In this document: positions 37,646 through 51,600 of the stretch, one piece after another
Layout of the letters: each line of letters begins with the position of its first letter
Numbering within the stretch: the first letter of the stretch is position 1
NCBI GenBank assembly: GCA_013397795.1
Contig: VZTJ01001625.1
Span: forward strand, 162,955-226,954
Direction: 5' to 3'
DNA: 64,000 nucleotides
Origin: Orthonyx spaldingii
Taxonomy: Eukaryota; Chordata; Aves; Passeriformes; Orthonychidae
Program-made: the position numbers and the translations under genes
Notes under the pieces: model-generated
The model's input: the letters and a program-made list of their open reading frames with translations, nothing else
The model's database searches: none
Told to the model about the DNA's origin: nothing

Positions 37646-38414
37646 AGCAAAACTTTCCATAAATGACAAATAATTTGCTTAACTTGGCATTTTTTGACAC
37701 CAGAATATGGTTAAGGGCCAATCTGAGTAACAGCAAAAGTAGTTATTTTATGAGAAAATTGGACAGTTATGGGAAAACTAGTAAGTCTCCTAAAAAATGA
37801 TGTCTATTTTGACAAAATGAAAAAAAAATATAACAAAAAAGGAAGTCAGGCTCTTTAACCTCTGGATTGAAATGTTTAACATATACAAAGTAAATAGAAA
37901 GTTACTATGATAACTTAATTTTTGAAAACATTTCCTCTGGGAAATACCAACATAGATGATACCTGTGAAGAAGAGAATTCTATACCCATCCTAATTACCA
38001 ATATTTTATTTCTATGTTAATTGGAAAAGAGAACACATGTAAGGAGTAAGACAAAATAGAAACTGTCGTCTAGAAAAGAGCACCATGTACTCCAAAAATT
38101 TCATGCCTGTAGTGTGGCTTGTTTAACGTAATCATAGCAAAGCTATTTTTCCTACATGGCATAATCAACATTAGTAGACCAAGAGCTGAAAGAAAAATTA
38201 TCTAAAATTAGGCTCTGAGCAAGCAAAGCACTTAAATGTGTGTAAAAGCCTAGGTCCAATTCACCACAGCAGCAATACGCAGCAACATGCCACAGGACTT
38301 TGCTGGACACATTTCAGTCATACACTGGAAAACTCTCACCCACAAAGAAAATTACCATGACGTTTATATCTTTATACAATCTTAATGCAATATTCCTATA
38401 CAGGGTGCTTTGAC
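37646..38414. other. Unique AT-rich sequence, no gene seen
   Basis: No repeat family or coding signal is recognised. Confidence 0.5.
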
Positions 38415-38472
38415 AAAAAAAAAAAAAAAACCAAAAAACAACAAAACAACCCAAAACCAAATAGAAACCAAA
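38415..38472. repeat. Poly(A)16 and A/C-rich low-complexity tail
   Basis: A16 at 38415-38430 continues as CCAAAAAACAACAAAAC words. It resembles the A-rich tract at 23888-23970. No retroposed gene body is recognised upstream. Confidence 0.85.
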
Positions 38473-39091
38473 TCAACCCTTTCTTAGGAAGTTGGTAGGG
38501 AACCTTTCTAAACCCCAAAGCGTTGTGGGGTGCTACAGAACACTACTTCCTTTCTCCTTTTTTTCAACCAAGCAGTAAATTCATGCCCTGTTCTGAAAAC
38601 ACTGCTCAGTTTTGGGGTGGTCAGCCCAAGTGAGGTAATGCCACTTGCACTGCCAAGGCTGCTGGCAGCAGGACCTGCTCAGAGACAGACCTGCTTGGAA
38701 GCCCTAAAGTCACAGATTGCTACTGCAATCCCAGTTAGTGCATAATACGGCTCTTCATTTGTCCAGAAGGGTCTGAGAAGAGTTAATTTGATGTCACCTA
38801 GGACAGGATTAGCTACCAGATACTTCTATAGTTGCTGTTCCCTTGGATCACATGTCACAGCCAGGGACACTGCATGGACACCACTTTAGTCCAGCAGAAG
38901 CTCCCAGGCCTTTCTCACCCACCTCTTCCCAGCATGTTTTGACAGGGCACAAGTACAAATCAAAGTACAGTGATGAGACTTTGCTTTCCAAAAAAAAAAT
39001 CAGTAAGTGAAGCATGTTATTTAGCTTCTTAATAAAGAAGTGTAAGGAAAACATAAATGTACACTGTGTGGATAAAAAAGTGTTTTAGCAT

Positions 39092-39092
<1 letters not shown>
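38473..39092. other. Unique sequence, no gene seen
   Basis: A short plus-strand frame at 38530-38745 is open but carries no recognisable motif. Confidence 0.5.

Positions 39093-39140
<48 letters not shown>
39093..39140. repeat. (CA)24 microsatellite
   Basis: Forty-eight uninterrupted bases of CA repeat, preceded by TG and followed by CGCATT. Its length suggests it is polymorphic. Confidence 0.97.
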
Positions 39141-39144
<4 letters not shown>

Positions 39145-39546
39145 TTATTACTCTTGACACTAGCATAATGCATAATTTAAGACAAATATTTACAATTTAA
39201 ATATGAGTTTGATTTATGCTATTTTTTCTTTTATATGTCATCTTTTGACAGCAAAAGTCTATCAGTCACAAAGTTCTTGCCACTTTAATGTTGATACGTA
39301 TTTTGTTTTCATTTGCTAACATCGAACAGGAGTTCTTAAGTATTTCACCTGTAAGAAAATTTATATTAATATTGTAGTCTTAAATTAAAAGCTACAGACA
39401 TTCCTTTTCTCTCTCTTTCCCAACAGAACACCTCAGTTCTGCTAAGTGTAGTCAGAAGAGAAATTTTGGTTACAAAAACCATTCTGAAGATATCCATTAA
39501 ATAAATAGTTTAAAAGCTGAAGTACAGCTCAAATGAAGACAACCAA
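39141..39546. other. Unique AT-rich sequence
   Basis: No feature is recognised. Confidence 0.5.
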
Positions 39547-39732
39547 TCAGAAAAAGCAACCACTTTCTAAAACTGTGGCATTGTAACTCTCTTTGGTGAA
39601 GTATCTTTCATAGGCTTGAGCTTCAGTAAATGATTTGTACTGCATATAAACTAAAACAAACCCTAAGGACACAGAACAAACTATAAGAATAACAACATCT
39701 AACTTTAATTCTTTACTGTCTTTATCTTGCAA
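39547..39732 (-). other. Candidate small membrane-protein reading frame
   Basis: A minus-strand frame of about 60 codons ending in TGA. It encodes a charged N-part (QDKDSKELKLD), a hydrophobic span suited to one membrane helix (VVILIVCSVSLGFVLVYM), and a polar tail rich in Tyr, Glu and Thr with an N-A-T glycosylation-type site near the end. Charge pattern and composition look more protein-like than other frames here. Against it: the frame's first codon is TTG, no in-frame ATG lies before the hydrophobic span, an in-frame TAA lies two codons upstream, and the only nearby acceptor (TTTGCAAG) lacks a good pyrimidine tract. It could be an exon, a pseudogene fragment or chance. I do not recognise a family. 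Confidence 0.2.
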
Positions 39733-41061
39733 ACTTTAATTTATCAATGCAGTTCTGCAAGGTTTTTTACCTCCTTGCACATTCAGATATTTCACAGAGG
39801 CCAATGACATTTCTGCAAGGAGAGAGACTCAATATAATCACACATTTCAGAGCTTGCTTATAGGTTAGGATTCACAAAATTGCATACATTATATATATGC
39901 ACTCTCCTGTATACATACTGCACTGATTTTCTGATGTTCTCTTCGCTATTGTTTTGTAAGTAATACAAAAAACCTACAAAATTTGCATTTTAAGGATATG
40001 AAGAATTTCTGTTTTGTAGAGAAGAGGAAAAAAGGGAAAAGCAGCCATAACAGGTATCTTGATGTCCTCTATCATGATGAGCCAGTGCCAGTATCTAACA
40101 GATCATACACTAGGACAAAAAAAAGTTAATTACTGTGCATAAACCTAGTTCTTTTTATGATTCATTCTTTTTCAATGAGGATTTCCTTATGCCAACTGTT
40201 AAAACAGTACAGTCATTGCACTTTTGACAATTAATACAAATTCCAGAGCTCTGCTGCTGTCATAAATGACAACACCCATTCAATGTTAAAACTTGAGTAA
40301 TTTTTCCAATTGCCAAAAGAGACACTTATATTACATTTGCTGCTTGATCCTGCAGTCTCTATTCATAAGAGTATTTTTTCTGCTTAATGACTTTGACACA
40401 GATGCCCTTGAGTTAAAACTGTTGCAATGTAAGGGCTTTCTTGAGGGTGACAGAGAGCAGGGAATCTCAAGTGTGTCCTGCAGAATTTTAACAAGACCCT
40501 GGAAAGGTACTTTATAAATCTTCACCATCCCAAATCACAGAGCAGACACATTTTGCTGCCTGCTTCCTAGCATGATGTCCCATTTCCTATTTGGCTATCC
40601 CTGAACATAGTTTTGGAAACTCTGCTTTAGGCTTGGTCCCATAATACAAGGAAGACATTCTGAATATCGCAAACCCTTTGTACAAAAGTTGTGCAGTGAA
40701 TCGAGGTAACAAATGAAGAGCAGAAAGGAAAAACCATTCTGTCACTGTATCTGGTGGCAACCCCCCAAATTCCCTCCCTCCCATAAACAAGCCTAGGAAT
40801 AACAGCACCTACAGAAAACCCATATATCCTGCGATGGTTGAACTCTTTTTAAAGAGAAACAGATCTGCAGTTTTACAGAAGAGAGAGTTCCTGATTTCAT
40901 TTTGCCAGGGCATTATCTGCTGTGGGTCTCTCAGAAGAGCTGTCATATGGGTATCATTTGTCAGAGACTCTCTGCCACTCCTGATAGAAAAGATACGGCA
41001 CGGCATCCACTGATAAACTTAACTGTTTTCTCTTTGTGACACTGATGTTCTGCTACCATTC
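39733..41061. other. Unique sequence, no gene seen
   Basis: No repeat family, exon or regulatory signal is recognised. Confidence 0.5.
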
Positions 41062-41077
41062 TTTTTTTTTTTTTTTN

Positions 41078-41112
<35 letters not shown>
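41062..41112. repeat. Poly(T) tract of 51 nt with one N
   Basis: An unbroken T run except for a single N at 41077. Such a run is rarely assembled accurately, so the true length is uncertain. No retroposon body is recognised on either side. Confidence 0.95.
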
Positions 41113-41115
<3 letters not shown>

Positions 41116-41497
41116 TTCATGCCATTTGCAGTGAAAATATTTAATGCAAAAGAGTTTGAAGACATGAAGGAGGATTCATGAAAGTAACTGGAAATCATTT
41201 GTTACTCACAATTATTTTTTAATACAAGATAACTAGCTTGCATACCTTTACATATCCCATTACTTTATTCCTGTTCTTATTGTTATGTGCTTCGAAGACT
41301 GCAACTTACATAATTTCCACGTGGCACTGATGAATGAGCACAAGGAAGGGAGCACAGACAATGAATTTCTGACATCCTGTATTTGTAAGATTTTATGCTA
41401 TTATGTACGATTGTAAGATTTATAAGACTTCTTACTACTTTTGACAGTCTAGAGAGCAGTCTGCAAAGCACCTACAGATGTGATTTGTAACTTTATA
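41113..41497. other. Unique sequence, no gene seen
   Basis: No feature is recognised. Confidence 0.5.
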
Positions 41498-41529
41498 TCT
41501 TAAGTAGTTACACTCTTAAGTAGTTACAC
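41498..41529. repeat. Perfect 16-bp tandem duplication
   Basis: TCTTAAGTAGTTACAC occurs twice back to back, at 41498-41513 and 41514-41529, without mismatch. Confidence 0.9.
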
Positions 41530-42788
41530 ATGGAGACAAGCAACCATAAAAATAATATACAAATATTTATTTTCTGGAGAAGGTCAGACACTGTAACTCT
41601 CCCAGAAATTAAAGTGACTAAAAAATTCATAAACAGCAAGCATTGAAAGAGAAGAAGAAAACAAAGGAAAAAAAAATAGCAATGGAGATCTCTTATGGCT
41701 TAGAAAACACATTTCATCACCAAGAAATACCCCTGTGATGCAATGCAAGTCAGTCACCAAGAACATATTACAGACTGAGATGCCAAGGTTGCTGTTCTGT
41801 ATTTTAGAAGGCTGTTCACAACCCAGTTAATTTCACTCACTGGCACAGCGCACACTCCCCACAGCTTACTGAGGGTAGTAGTCTGATGAAAAGCTTTTAA
41901 CTAGATTTTTCACCCAGAAACCATACTGTGGAATCTCATTCTAATGTGCAGTGTTAATGCAGCCTTTTAAGAATGTTGCACAACAAAAATTTACAAACAT
42001 TCCCTTTTATTTTCATCTAAAATATCTCAAATAGGGTTCATGAACATGGGTGAAGACCTCTTGATCCTTCATTATGCAAAAAACTCCTATTCCTCTCATT
42101 TTCTAAGCCGGAAGGATGGATGCAAAGGGAGACTAAAAGCATTGCACCATTTTTTTTAGTGCAGAGCACAGAGAAAATCATAAGGAAATTGTACATTGGG
42201 ATCAAGGCAAAGGGCTGAGCACATCTGACTTCCCTGAAAAATGACATTTGAATCAGTGGGCCAAGAAACCTAAATGGGACAGAGGCCTCAGAAATACTAC
42301 ACTCCTACAGTTTTCGTAACAGGTATTTAAGGACAGAAAAATTAAAAAAAACCTTAAGTCTTTCAGGGCTACAGCTCAGTCCTTAAAGACTCAGTCTTGA
42401 TATACAAACTCAGAGGAAAACAGGATTCCTGATATCTGCTGTTCACACAACTGTCTGATTTTTCTGTAGCCAGTGTATATTTTGGAAGAGAACTCCCAAA
42501 AATCCATGCTTTGAAAGGACATGAACTACAGCCAAACTTGTCAGATTCAGTTCTTACCACATCATGAGTAGCCATGGTAATGTCAAGCTCTGAGGATCAT
42601 TTAGAGTTGAGCACTCATCTTGCTGAGGATGAGTTTTATCTCTGCGGGTTCTGATTACCCAGCTTTCACATGCCCTATTAAAAATAACCTTTCAGGACCA
42701 TGATTTTCCTAGGACTGGAATATTGTTGCAGAAACAACATTGTCCCAAATCGTCTTTTTGTTGCTGAGGCAAAAGAGAACACAATTCA
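41530..42788. other. Unique sequence, no gene seen
   Basis: No feature is recognised. Confidence 0.5.
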
Positions 42789-42810
42789 ATTTTACACAAT
42801 TGTGTAAAAT
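42789..42810. repeat. Perfect 22-bp palindrome
   Basis: ATTTTACACAA directly followed by its reverse complement TTGTGTAAAAT, with no spacer. It could be a dimeric protein-binding site or a small cruciform; function is unknown. Confidence 0.9.
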
Positions 42811-45800
42811 GAATGCTATCATACCCGTGATAATAAAAGTAAATAAATTCCTTTCAAAGTCAGGGAAAAATACTTACAGAATGAAAGAAATAATAAATAC
42901 ACCAGTAAAATATGCAAGCTCGCTGAAATGTACTAAAGCTTTGTCAAAAGTTAAAATGTAATTGGCTCACTAATACACAGTGAATGGGGACAGACAGTCT
43001 CTTCCAGAGGGCAGTTCAGATACCTGACAAAGAGTTTCTTACAAGGAGTCATATATACATACAAATATTCTTCACACAGCCATCCTTGAAGGAAAACTAA
43101 TCTGCAAGTCGCAGTCATGTAATGCACTGTCTTGAGAGCAGAAACAAAGATGTTCACAAAGACATCAAAACCAAAAGGCAAGCAGTTCTTCCAGAGGGCG
43201 AGACAGACCCCAATTGCATGTCGTACAGGTAACACAACTCTATTTCCACCCTAGTTGCTAGAGACATAATCCCTCACTGAATATCTCACTTCCTAATTTC
43301 AATCTTACATTAACCCTAAGTGTCTTTAATCCAGGCAGGGCTCTATTTCAAGCCTTATCTTTAAGTGCTCCTTTCAGACCTAGCAGTGGCACAACTGGCA
43401 CACATGTGTGAGGCAACACCTTTGCTGAGGGCGATGCCTCCTGAGCACAGCTCACCTGCACCCACACTGGGATTTCTGACTAAGGGATGATTAATACCTG
43501 TAAAAGGAAATGGGCTTCCACTTGAATGTAACAGGGGCTTAAAGCAAACACTTACGGGCAGTAACAATAGGAGGGTAACCACCTGTATTAGTGCACGTTA
43601 ACTAGCTTATTGCACAACCTTCAATCAGGGGAGATAATACTTTTCCCAGGAACTCAATGAGATATAAAAGTGTGGGAAATTAATGTTGATTCATTACTTT
43701 GAAGGGAGAAGACAAATGTTCAGTATGCAAAGTGAGTCCAAGCCTTTCTGGCCTTGCATCACTTCCTTTGGCAGCATTCTTTTTCCTTTTGTACACTGAT
43801 ATGGAGCAGCCCGGATTCAGACTGATTGTAACTCAGCTTTCCCAGAAAGTTCAGTGTGTTTCTATTTGTTGTATGTCTTGGTTTGTTGCCGGGCCTCTCT
43901 TTCCAGATATAGTTTGAATCCCAATAAGCAAAAGTGTCAAGATTGTCAGAAACAGACCCATGCAGATTATCCCACAGCAAAAAGGGCAAGTAATTTGGGT
44001 GACTGACTCATTGTATGGTCATCATTTTGGTTCTGGCTCTGAGGACACCAGTGTGCCAGAAATGTCAGACCTACTGAGGATGCAAAGTCTAATTTCTCAG
44101 TCAGTTCCCCATTATTGGATATACCACTTAGAACTCTGATTTTTTTCAGAAAAATCTGGTATCTCAGGTTTTGCTTGACCACTTTCCCATCTACTCTGAA
44201 ATAGTTAAAATGCCATAATTTCACAATAAGTTGTTAGGCTTGAAAATATTTGCTGCTGAAGTGACTACACATTTTCCATGTGCAACAAAACAAACCCATC
44301 CTTTTACCTCTGCTTGCAAGTTCATATGTATAGCTGTCTTTATAAATGTGTACATAATAAAGGTATAGGTAACAAAACAGCAGAAATATTTCCAGTCTGA
44401 AATCTCATTGTGTCCCTTACATGAGATGACAGTTTTATACATTTGTATACAGCTATATTTAATAATATATAAATTTGTAAAATCAGTCCAGAAGAATAAA
44501 TAATTCAGCATCCTCTTAGATGGGAAAAGCTGTAGAGAGAGTTGTCAGGATAGCTTAAAAGATAAGGATTTGAGGAAAAAAACCTCCCAGACTTTCAAAA
44601 TGAAGGGGTTTGAATTGAAGCCTTGTTCTGTCCTTGTATTATATTTCCCTGCTTCCCTCCTCCTTCCTCATAGACTGGAGTTCAACAACCTCATCCCAGC
44701 CATATAATTCAACTCCTTCCCATCATCTCAGGTCTGGCAAAGGTGCCCCCACACATATCATCACATTATCTGCAGGCAACACTGGGTTCAAGGCCACACT
44801 AAATAACCAGTTACTTTCAGAAGCTCAAGTCTACCTCTTTCTGAAGGGATTCTTGGTAGCACAAACAAGTTGAATATTGTACCATTGAAGCAACTGCCTG
44901 CACTCTTCTCCCTAGGCACAGGCCATAACAGTAGTAAATTCTACTTGAAGAAAATTTGTTCTTGTTGTGTTGGTTTTGGGAATACAGACCAGCTGCAGGG
45001 GACACCTAGTTCATATTACCCTGAAATTGGAGTATGCAAAATAGCATGCAATCATGTGAAGCAAAACAGCAAAACTCAGAGTTCTTCAGAGAAAAGGCTG
45101 TTCTTAAGCAGAAAATTCTCTTCAGCTTTAAGGAGACTAGGCCCACTTCACTGAGATACTACAACACACAAAAAATTACTTCTTAAGGGGAAATAAATAT
45201 TTTTAAAATGGCTTGTTCTCCCTGCCCAGCTATTATTTTCAAGATATTACCTTTAAAAATTACAGCTTCTGCTAATTTTTTTCCAAAAATATTCCCTTTA
45301 CAGCTTGCACAAAGAGAAAATTTAGAAAGGACATCGTAGTATAGGAAATTACATGAAACCTTCACAAGATGCAAAAGAGCTGTTGTAACCACAGTAGCAA
45401 ATGTGTAAATGTTCAAAGACTATGGAAGAGGGCTCATTTTACATACTGTGGAAAATTATGCATCTTGTAAACTGAAGCTTCTCTCAGAGAAAAACATGTA
45501 CCACTGTTTTGTAAGAAACATGTAAGAAACAATGGTTTTGTAAAGAGATAAATTTGTCTTTGGGGTTTCTTCTACCACATGAAAAACAATGTGGCAAAGT
45601 GCTGATGTAGTATAAAGTAATTCTACTGGTTCAAATTAGTTCAGGAAACTTTGAAGCTTTAATTTTGTATGAAAAGCTGCAGTCAAGATCAAGTATGGTC
45701 AATCCACACAATTCTAATTTAATGTTATATCAAGTATCATTAATGTTGCATAAAGCTGATGTGTTTACTATATTGAGTAGCAGTTTTACAGAAATGTAGC

Positions 45801-48593
45801 TGTGTGCCCAAGGTTATTTGAATGACAACAGGATTATAGCCAAAGACCTTGGATCAGGAAGAAAGGTTCACAAGTACTTCCAAAGTCATTGGCCTGGTTC
45901 TCATTTGATTGTGCCTCAACTGGACCTAACAGCACACTGACATGTAAACATCTCTGCTTCCTGAAACAGTAGGTTCAGAATTTGTCATTCTTAAGACTGC
46001 ATTTAGGTGTAGGTGTAAGAAAACACAGCAGTGAGGCGTACCGGGTAAACTCAGGATATGAGTCAATATTTTCTTCCTACATAGTAATTACATGAAAGAG
46101 AGGAAAAAGGAAAGGGTAACAGAAAACAGCAGAAATACATTCCCTTAAGGTTGGGTTTTCCCTTGGTCCGCAAACACTCCTACTAATCTCCCTCATCAAT
46201 TAATTAGAAGAATCACAGAAAAGATTAGTGAGGATGATCACAGTACATCAATCACCAGTGAGAGGACTATCAGTTGACTAATAATTACGTGTCTCCAAAG
46301 GCCATGGTTCAAAAGTTCTCACTTGCAGATGGATGGACTCGTTCTGCTCAATTTCAAACCTACCTGAACAACTCTATCTGCGGTTTGTATTTGTCTGGTC
46401 AGCCAAAATGCAAGCATGAAAGAGAAACAAATCTGAAGAATAAGTATATTGCAAGTTTTAGGAACTACCAGCATTAATAACGCCATCAGATTGAAAGACA
46501 CTCCAACAACAGTCACTAAAAGGTAAGGGCAACATTTCAGTGATTTTTTTTTTTAATGGAGCACTGAAGGGAATTCTGTGCAATTCTAAAATATTAATAT
46601 TGATATCATATGTATTTGCATGTGGACATTGCTGTTTTCTTTACATGAGTGTGTCTGGTAATGGAAATATTCAGGGTAGTGCTAGTAAACATTCTGAGAT
46701 TATAGCCATTTTAGGACAAACTGGTTTTTACTTGAGCAAAATTTTATATACAGCATAGTACCTCTTTGAAATCATCTGTGACATGGGAAAGCACACTTCT
46801 GAATTAATTTCTAGCTATCCATTCATTTATCTACCCTTCTAAGCCTTTTGTGGTAGTTTTTTCTAAAACACGATACTAAGACTAGTCCACTCTCACTTTA
46901 TCCTCATTTAACATCCAAGGTTACTGGTCAGTGGGCCCTTATAAAGTTTAAACATGTCAACTGAACAGCAGAGACTTGCAAAAATAACCAGGTTCATGTG
47001 AAAATTGATATTGCTTGAGCAGATAGCAAATATCTTTGGCCGTGAACATTTTTTTAAAGGATGATAACAACTTCCTAGCCTTCCTCATCCCTACCAACTG
47101 TAAGATCGAAGATCTATCCCCTTTACTGTTTAAATCACACTTACATTCAGAGGCCAGGATGCTATTCAGAAAACATCAGATTTGTAAGTACTTTCAGAGT
47201 GATTAAATATTCACACATTTCACCCCCTTACTTTAGTTTAAAATGCACACTAGAAATATTTTCTTTTTAGGTGGGATATTAGCGTTTGTCACCAAGTCTA
47301 ATTGTAGCTGCCTTGTAATCTTACTTCTAACACAAGGCTCCCCAGAGTTAGATAACTTTGTTCAGAGATATTTCATGGTTTGGAGATAATGTGATACTGG
47401 TTAAAAATGATGATAGGTGCTATTTACTGCTGTTGTCCACCTCTGATAAATCGTACTAAATTCAATATAATATATATTGAATATCTATGAATATATATGT
47501 ACATACTCAATATAAATGGCTCACTTGTGCAAATAAATACCTGTGTGTTTTGTGACGTGTGCTTCATGCTTATTCAGCTTCAGCTCCATTTGCCTTCATG
47601 TCACAGATGGTGATTTTTTTATACTTACCAGCAGAACCTTTTACCATTTTACTGCTGGCTTTGGAAATTACTCTGGCACTTATGTTTGAAATAACACAAA
47701 TTTGTACATTTAAACTCACTATGGATTTCAGGAATCTTTTTCCTAAGAAGAATAAATCTCTCCACTAAACATGAATATTTTTCCATATCAGCTGTAGTAA
47801 TCACATATATAAAGCTAATACCTGCAGAAGTCCTTCCACGGACAAAGTCTGCTTAACAAAACAGGAAAAAACCCCTTGGTTTTAAATGAAACTCCAAATA
47901 AACAAACATCAACAGTCCAGGAGAAGCTAACTGCAACACCTAAAGAATGAAAAATTCACCCAGAAAGAAGCCAATATTTTTTTCTACATTGAGCAACACA
48001 TGCAGTACAAAAATTTTCAATCCAGCAGTTGATTCCCTTTCTGGAGGAAAAATAATATGAAGAGAAAAACTGCACAACTGTTAATGTGCTGCATTTTTAT
48101 AAATTTTAACCTCTAAGTTTGGAACAAACTTTTTAGTGCTCACAAAGGAAAACAATATTGTAATATGACAGATGTTCTGAAAAGTATAACTTCACACAAG
48201 TGTTTAGAAAAGCAAAAAACACTCTAAATATATGAAAGATTTTTTTCTACAAAACTAACACAAGAGAATGCAAACATTTTTAAAAGTTGCATAGCTGTTT
48301 TTAATCTTCAGTAAGTAGAATAGCAAAAGTTCTTTCTGTGCTAATGCAGTACTTTTACTTGAGCTAAGGTTACACCCTGATTCATCAGCTCAGCAAATAT
48401 TACTTTTCAAAATACCTCAGGTAATTTGAAAAATACTCTTATTCAACATCTTAGATGTCAGTAACCTAATTACAGTAAGTGTATTACTGTAGACCTCTGC
48501 TTTACCATTGAAATTCAGGAGACAACACCATTCCTGTATTAAGCCTGAGGTTGTGCAATTGGTTGTAGGGTGTCTGCACAATAGATCTAGGAA
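42811..48593. other. Unique AT-rich sequence, no gene seen
   Basis: Small structures only: an 11-bp duplication of GTAAGAAACAT near 45511-45531, and 10-bp inverted arms (ATTCAATATA / TATATTGAAT) at 47460-47482. No gene or repeat family is recognised. Confidence 0.45.
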
Positions 48594-48618
48594 TATCTAT
48601 TTATCTATCTATCTATCT
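48594..48618. repeat. (TATC)n microsatellite
   Basis: A short tetranucleotide run, pure from 48602 to 48618 and with one interruption before that. Confidence 0.9.
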
Positions 48619-51600
48619 TTTCTTGGCCTTTTGTGGTGGATGCACAGATGTGTCACCTGATCTCATCTGTCAGGCTTTACCAGTGAAATGTCAGACAGGT
48701 TGGGTTACTTCTTATGCTCCAGATAGCAGTAATCAGGAAACCAGTAGAGATTAAATAAAAGATGTATTTAGTGACTCCACATGGTCTATAGTCATCTCTA
48801 GTCTTAAGGGGACTTTTCTTATGACAGTCATGTACATAACAAGAGCACATAAATGAAATAAGTATTAAGTCAGTTGAAACAGGGACACTTTGTTACTCTT
48901 CACCGTTAAAAACACCCTGCAGATGCCTTGCTTGCACCTCAATAAATTTAATCTTACAGCATGGGCAGATATTAGAAGCAAGTGGTAGCCTAGTGAATTA
49001 ATAATAATAATTTTATAAAAGATGTAGAAATCACAACAGTACCTTCAATGGAAAGATACAATGAGTAGCAGCTCAAAGCAGGCTTAAAACTGGAACTGAG
49101 CTATATATGTTAACTACAGCACACAGATTTTAAAAATAGATAAATAGGCCTATCTAGCCTGTAACTATTAGCAGAAGACTTTTTAGCGCACTTTTTTGCT
49201 TAGTAGTCCAGGTGCTCAACCCTAGGGTAACTCACTGTGGTAATTGCTGTTCCATCATGTGTGTCCATCATTCTGCAGCTGAAGATGGAAGAAAACCCCC
49301 CTTTGTCTCCTACAGCCCCACCAAGAACGTGGTACTTTCCAAATTTCTGCCAAAGGCAGGATCTTAAAATATTAATAGCAAGAAAAATCTACCTTGAGTA
49401 TATCACTGCCTCTGAAGTGTTTTTCTCCTGCCGCAGGGTGAAAGGAGAAGTATCCGTACCAAGATTATTTTCTAGCTAGCACGAAGAGGCATATGAAAGG
49501 GAAATGAATAAAACACAAAAGAAAGCAAAGCAGGGGGAGTTGACTTTTGCCTCGCAGCCATACAGTTAAAACCAGATGAGACTTTCATCAGAAGCATCTT
49601 GACAAAGTGTACTGGTAAATGCAGGGAGCCAACTACACCAGAAGACTTGCTTCCTCCACTGTTAAAGCTAGAAAATATTAAATTACTTGCGGGCAATAGA
49701 TAACTTAATTCAGAGCCTGATGATAAGAGCATGAAGAAACAAAGCAGAGCTTTACACAGCAGTACAAACAGCTAAAAATTTCAAAAATATTCAAGTATGA
49801 CATTTGTGCAACAGAAAATACAAACTGCAGCTTAGTCATAGATTTTAACTTGGCTCCACCATGAAAATTTAGGTGTAGCCTGTGATCAGCATTAGGAGGA
49901 ACGAGAAGAGATGGGCATATGCTTAGGATGAGGGGTCTCCTGGTTAGCAATATCTTCACTGATGTATTTTGATAGAAGTTTTTCACTCACTGATTAATCT
50001 CAGCAGCTTCACACCTGTCCCAATGCTTTTATCAGATTGCTGACATAAGAAGAAATGTTTTTAAAATATTCGGCCACTCAAGAAACTTTCTGAAAAACAC
50101 TTATATGGTAAAACATTAATTTTGTTCTCTTAGTCATTTAGAGCAAAACAACACCATGTTTTGGGAGGACAGAGGAATGATAAACGTTAGTAATCCAGTA
50201 CATTAAAATGTATGACTTTGTCTCTTAAATATGCTTTCAGTCAGATGTTCATAAAAGTAAGCCTTTGGAATGCCCCTTCTGTACAGAAGAAAGGCATTTC
50301 TGATGGCAAAACAACTCCTTGCAAACTCAGACAGGGTTCACACATGACAGGTGACTTTCCATGATTTCTTTCCAAGTGGACAACCCCTGTTTAGGAGACT
50401 GATTTTGAAAAAAAAAATCCCACTGGATTTTTCCTCAAAAAGTGAGCATTTCTAAGATGAAGCCCTTTATTCAGAAGATTGGATGGCCTAAATATCTGGT
50501 CTAGGCTTTCTAAGGGAAAAACACATTACAGCTGCATGCTAATGGTAAAAACCTCCCAAAGTACAGATTAATTATTAGGTAATATCTTGTAACAAGTATT
50601 CTCTTTAGAAGAAGTGCAGAAGCACTGATAACATGTTCCCTATTCTGTTTCCTCTGAAGCTTAAGTGCCTAAAAGACTTGGGAAAGGGTCTTTCTACACA
50701 AGACTTCTCAGGTATAATCACCAAGACCTCTATAAATCCATTTCTGCTTTACTCATTAAAGAGAGTTAAAGCACAGTATGCAATTAAAGGGAGTTTTCAC
50801 AACATTAATTTGTGGTTACTGTAAGGTCCTGTTCTGCGTTCAGAGAGGTGCTAAAGAATTTTGTTGGAAATAGAAGTAAACCTACACCCAACTTAAATAA
50901 GGACTAAACTTTTTAAAAAGCTAAAAATTAATCGAATTTAATATGATTTTCAGGATAATCTAGGTGATTTAGACAAACTATCCTTAATGAAAAAGAACAC
51001 TCTGGACGGTTTCATTTTTTTCAGCACAAGTGTGCCAGGATAGCTTTGAAAATCTCTGTCTACTCTATTTTGAAAATCACTACCAAAACCTTTTGTTAGA
51101 TGCTGCATAAAGGAATTTACTGCTGAGAACTTTAATTGAGAGTAAAAGCTAAACCGAACAGCAAAGACAGCCTTACTACTGATCGGTTAATGTCTGTTTA
51201 CAGTGTGGGGCTTGTATAATTTCTACAGGACATACCTATGAAATGGCACTGAATCTTTAAAACTCAAAACATTCATTGACATGCAGAGTAAATTCTAGCC
51301 ACAAGTAACAGAAATGTATAACACAGGAATCACTGATCTCTACTCATACTGGGATAAAGTTGACTTGTTTGACATCCTTGGGTTCATTAAATAAAGAGAC
51401 AAAAATGTGTCTAAGAGATATGGCACGTCTAGATGGATTTATGTAAGGTATTTCTTTTATTTTAAATTAATTCAGTTTGACCTTGTAAAATATGAAGCAT
51501 CTCCTGTTCGCCCTATGCCTTCTTCTATCCTGCAAAAATTGTTAAGGATTGAAGGTGTTCAACATCCAGCCAAATAGCAGTTACTCTTTCAGGTCTGGAA

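Noticed and set aside
38415..38472. Poly(A) tail of a processed pseudogene
   Set aside because: No reading frame, target-site duplication or transcript-like body is recognised upstream. Listed as low complexity.
41062..41112. Poly(T) as the tail of an antisense retrocopy
   Set aside because: No body with a recognisable gene or SINE lies downstream, and the N shows the run is unreliable.
45944..45975. miR-30-like seed, TGTAAACATC
   Set aside because: Only the first ten bases match and no complementary arm follows within hairpin distance.
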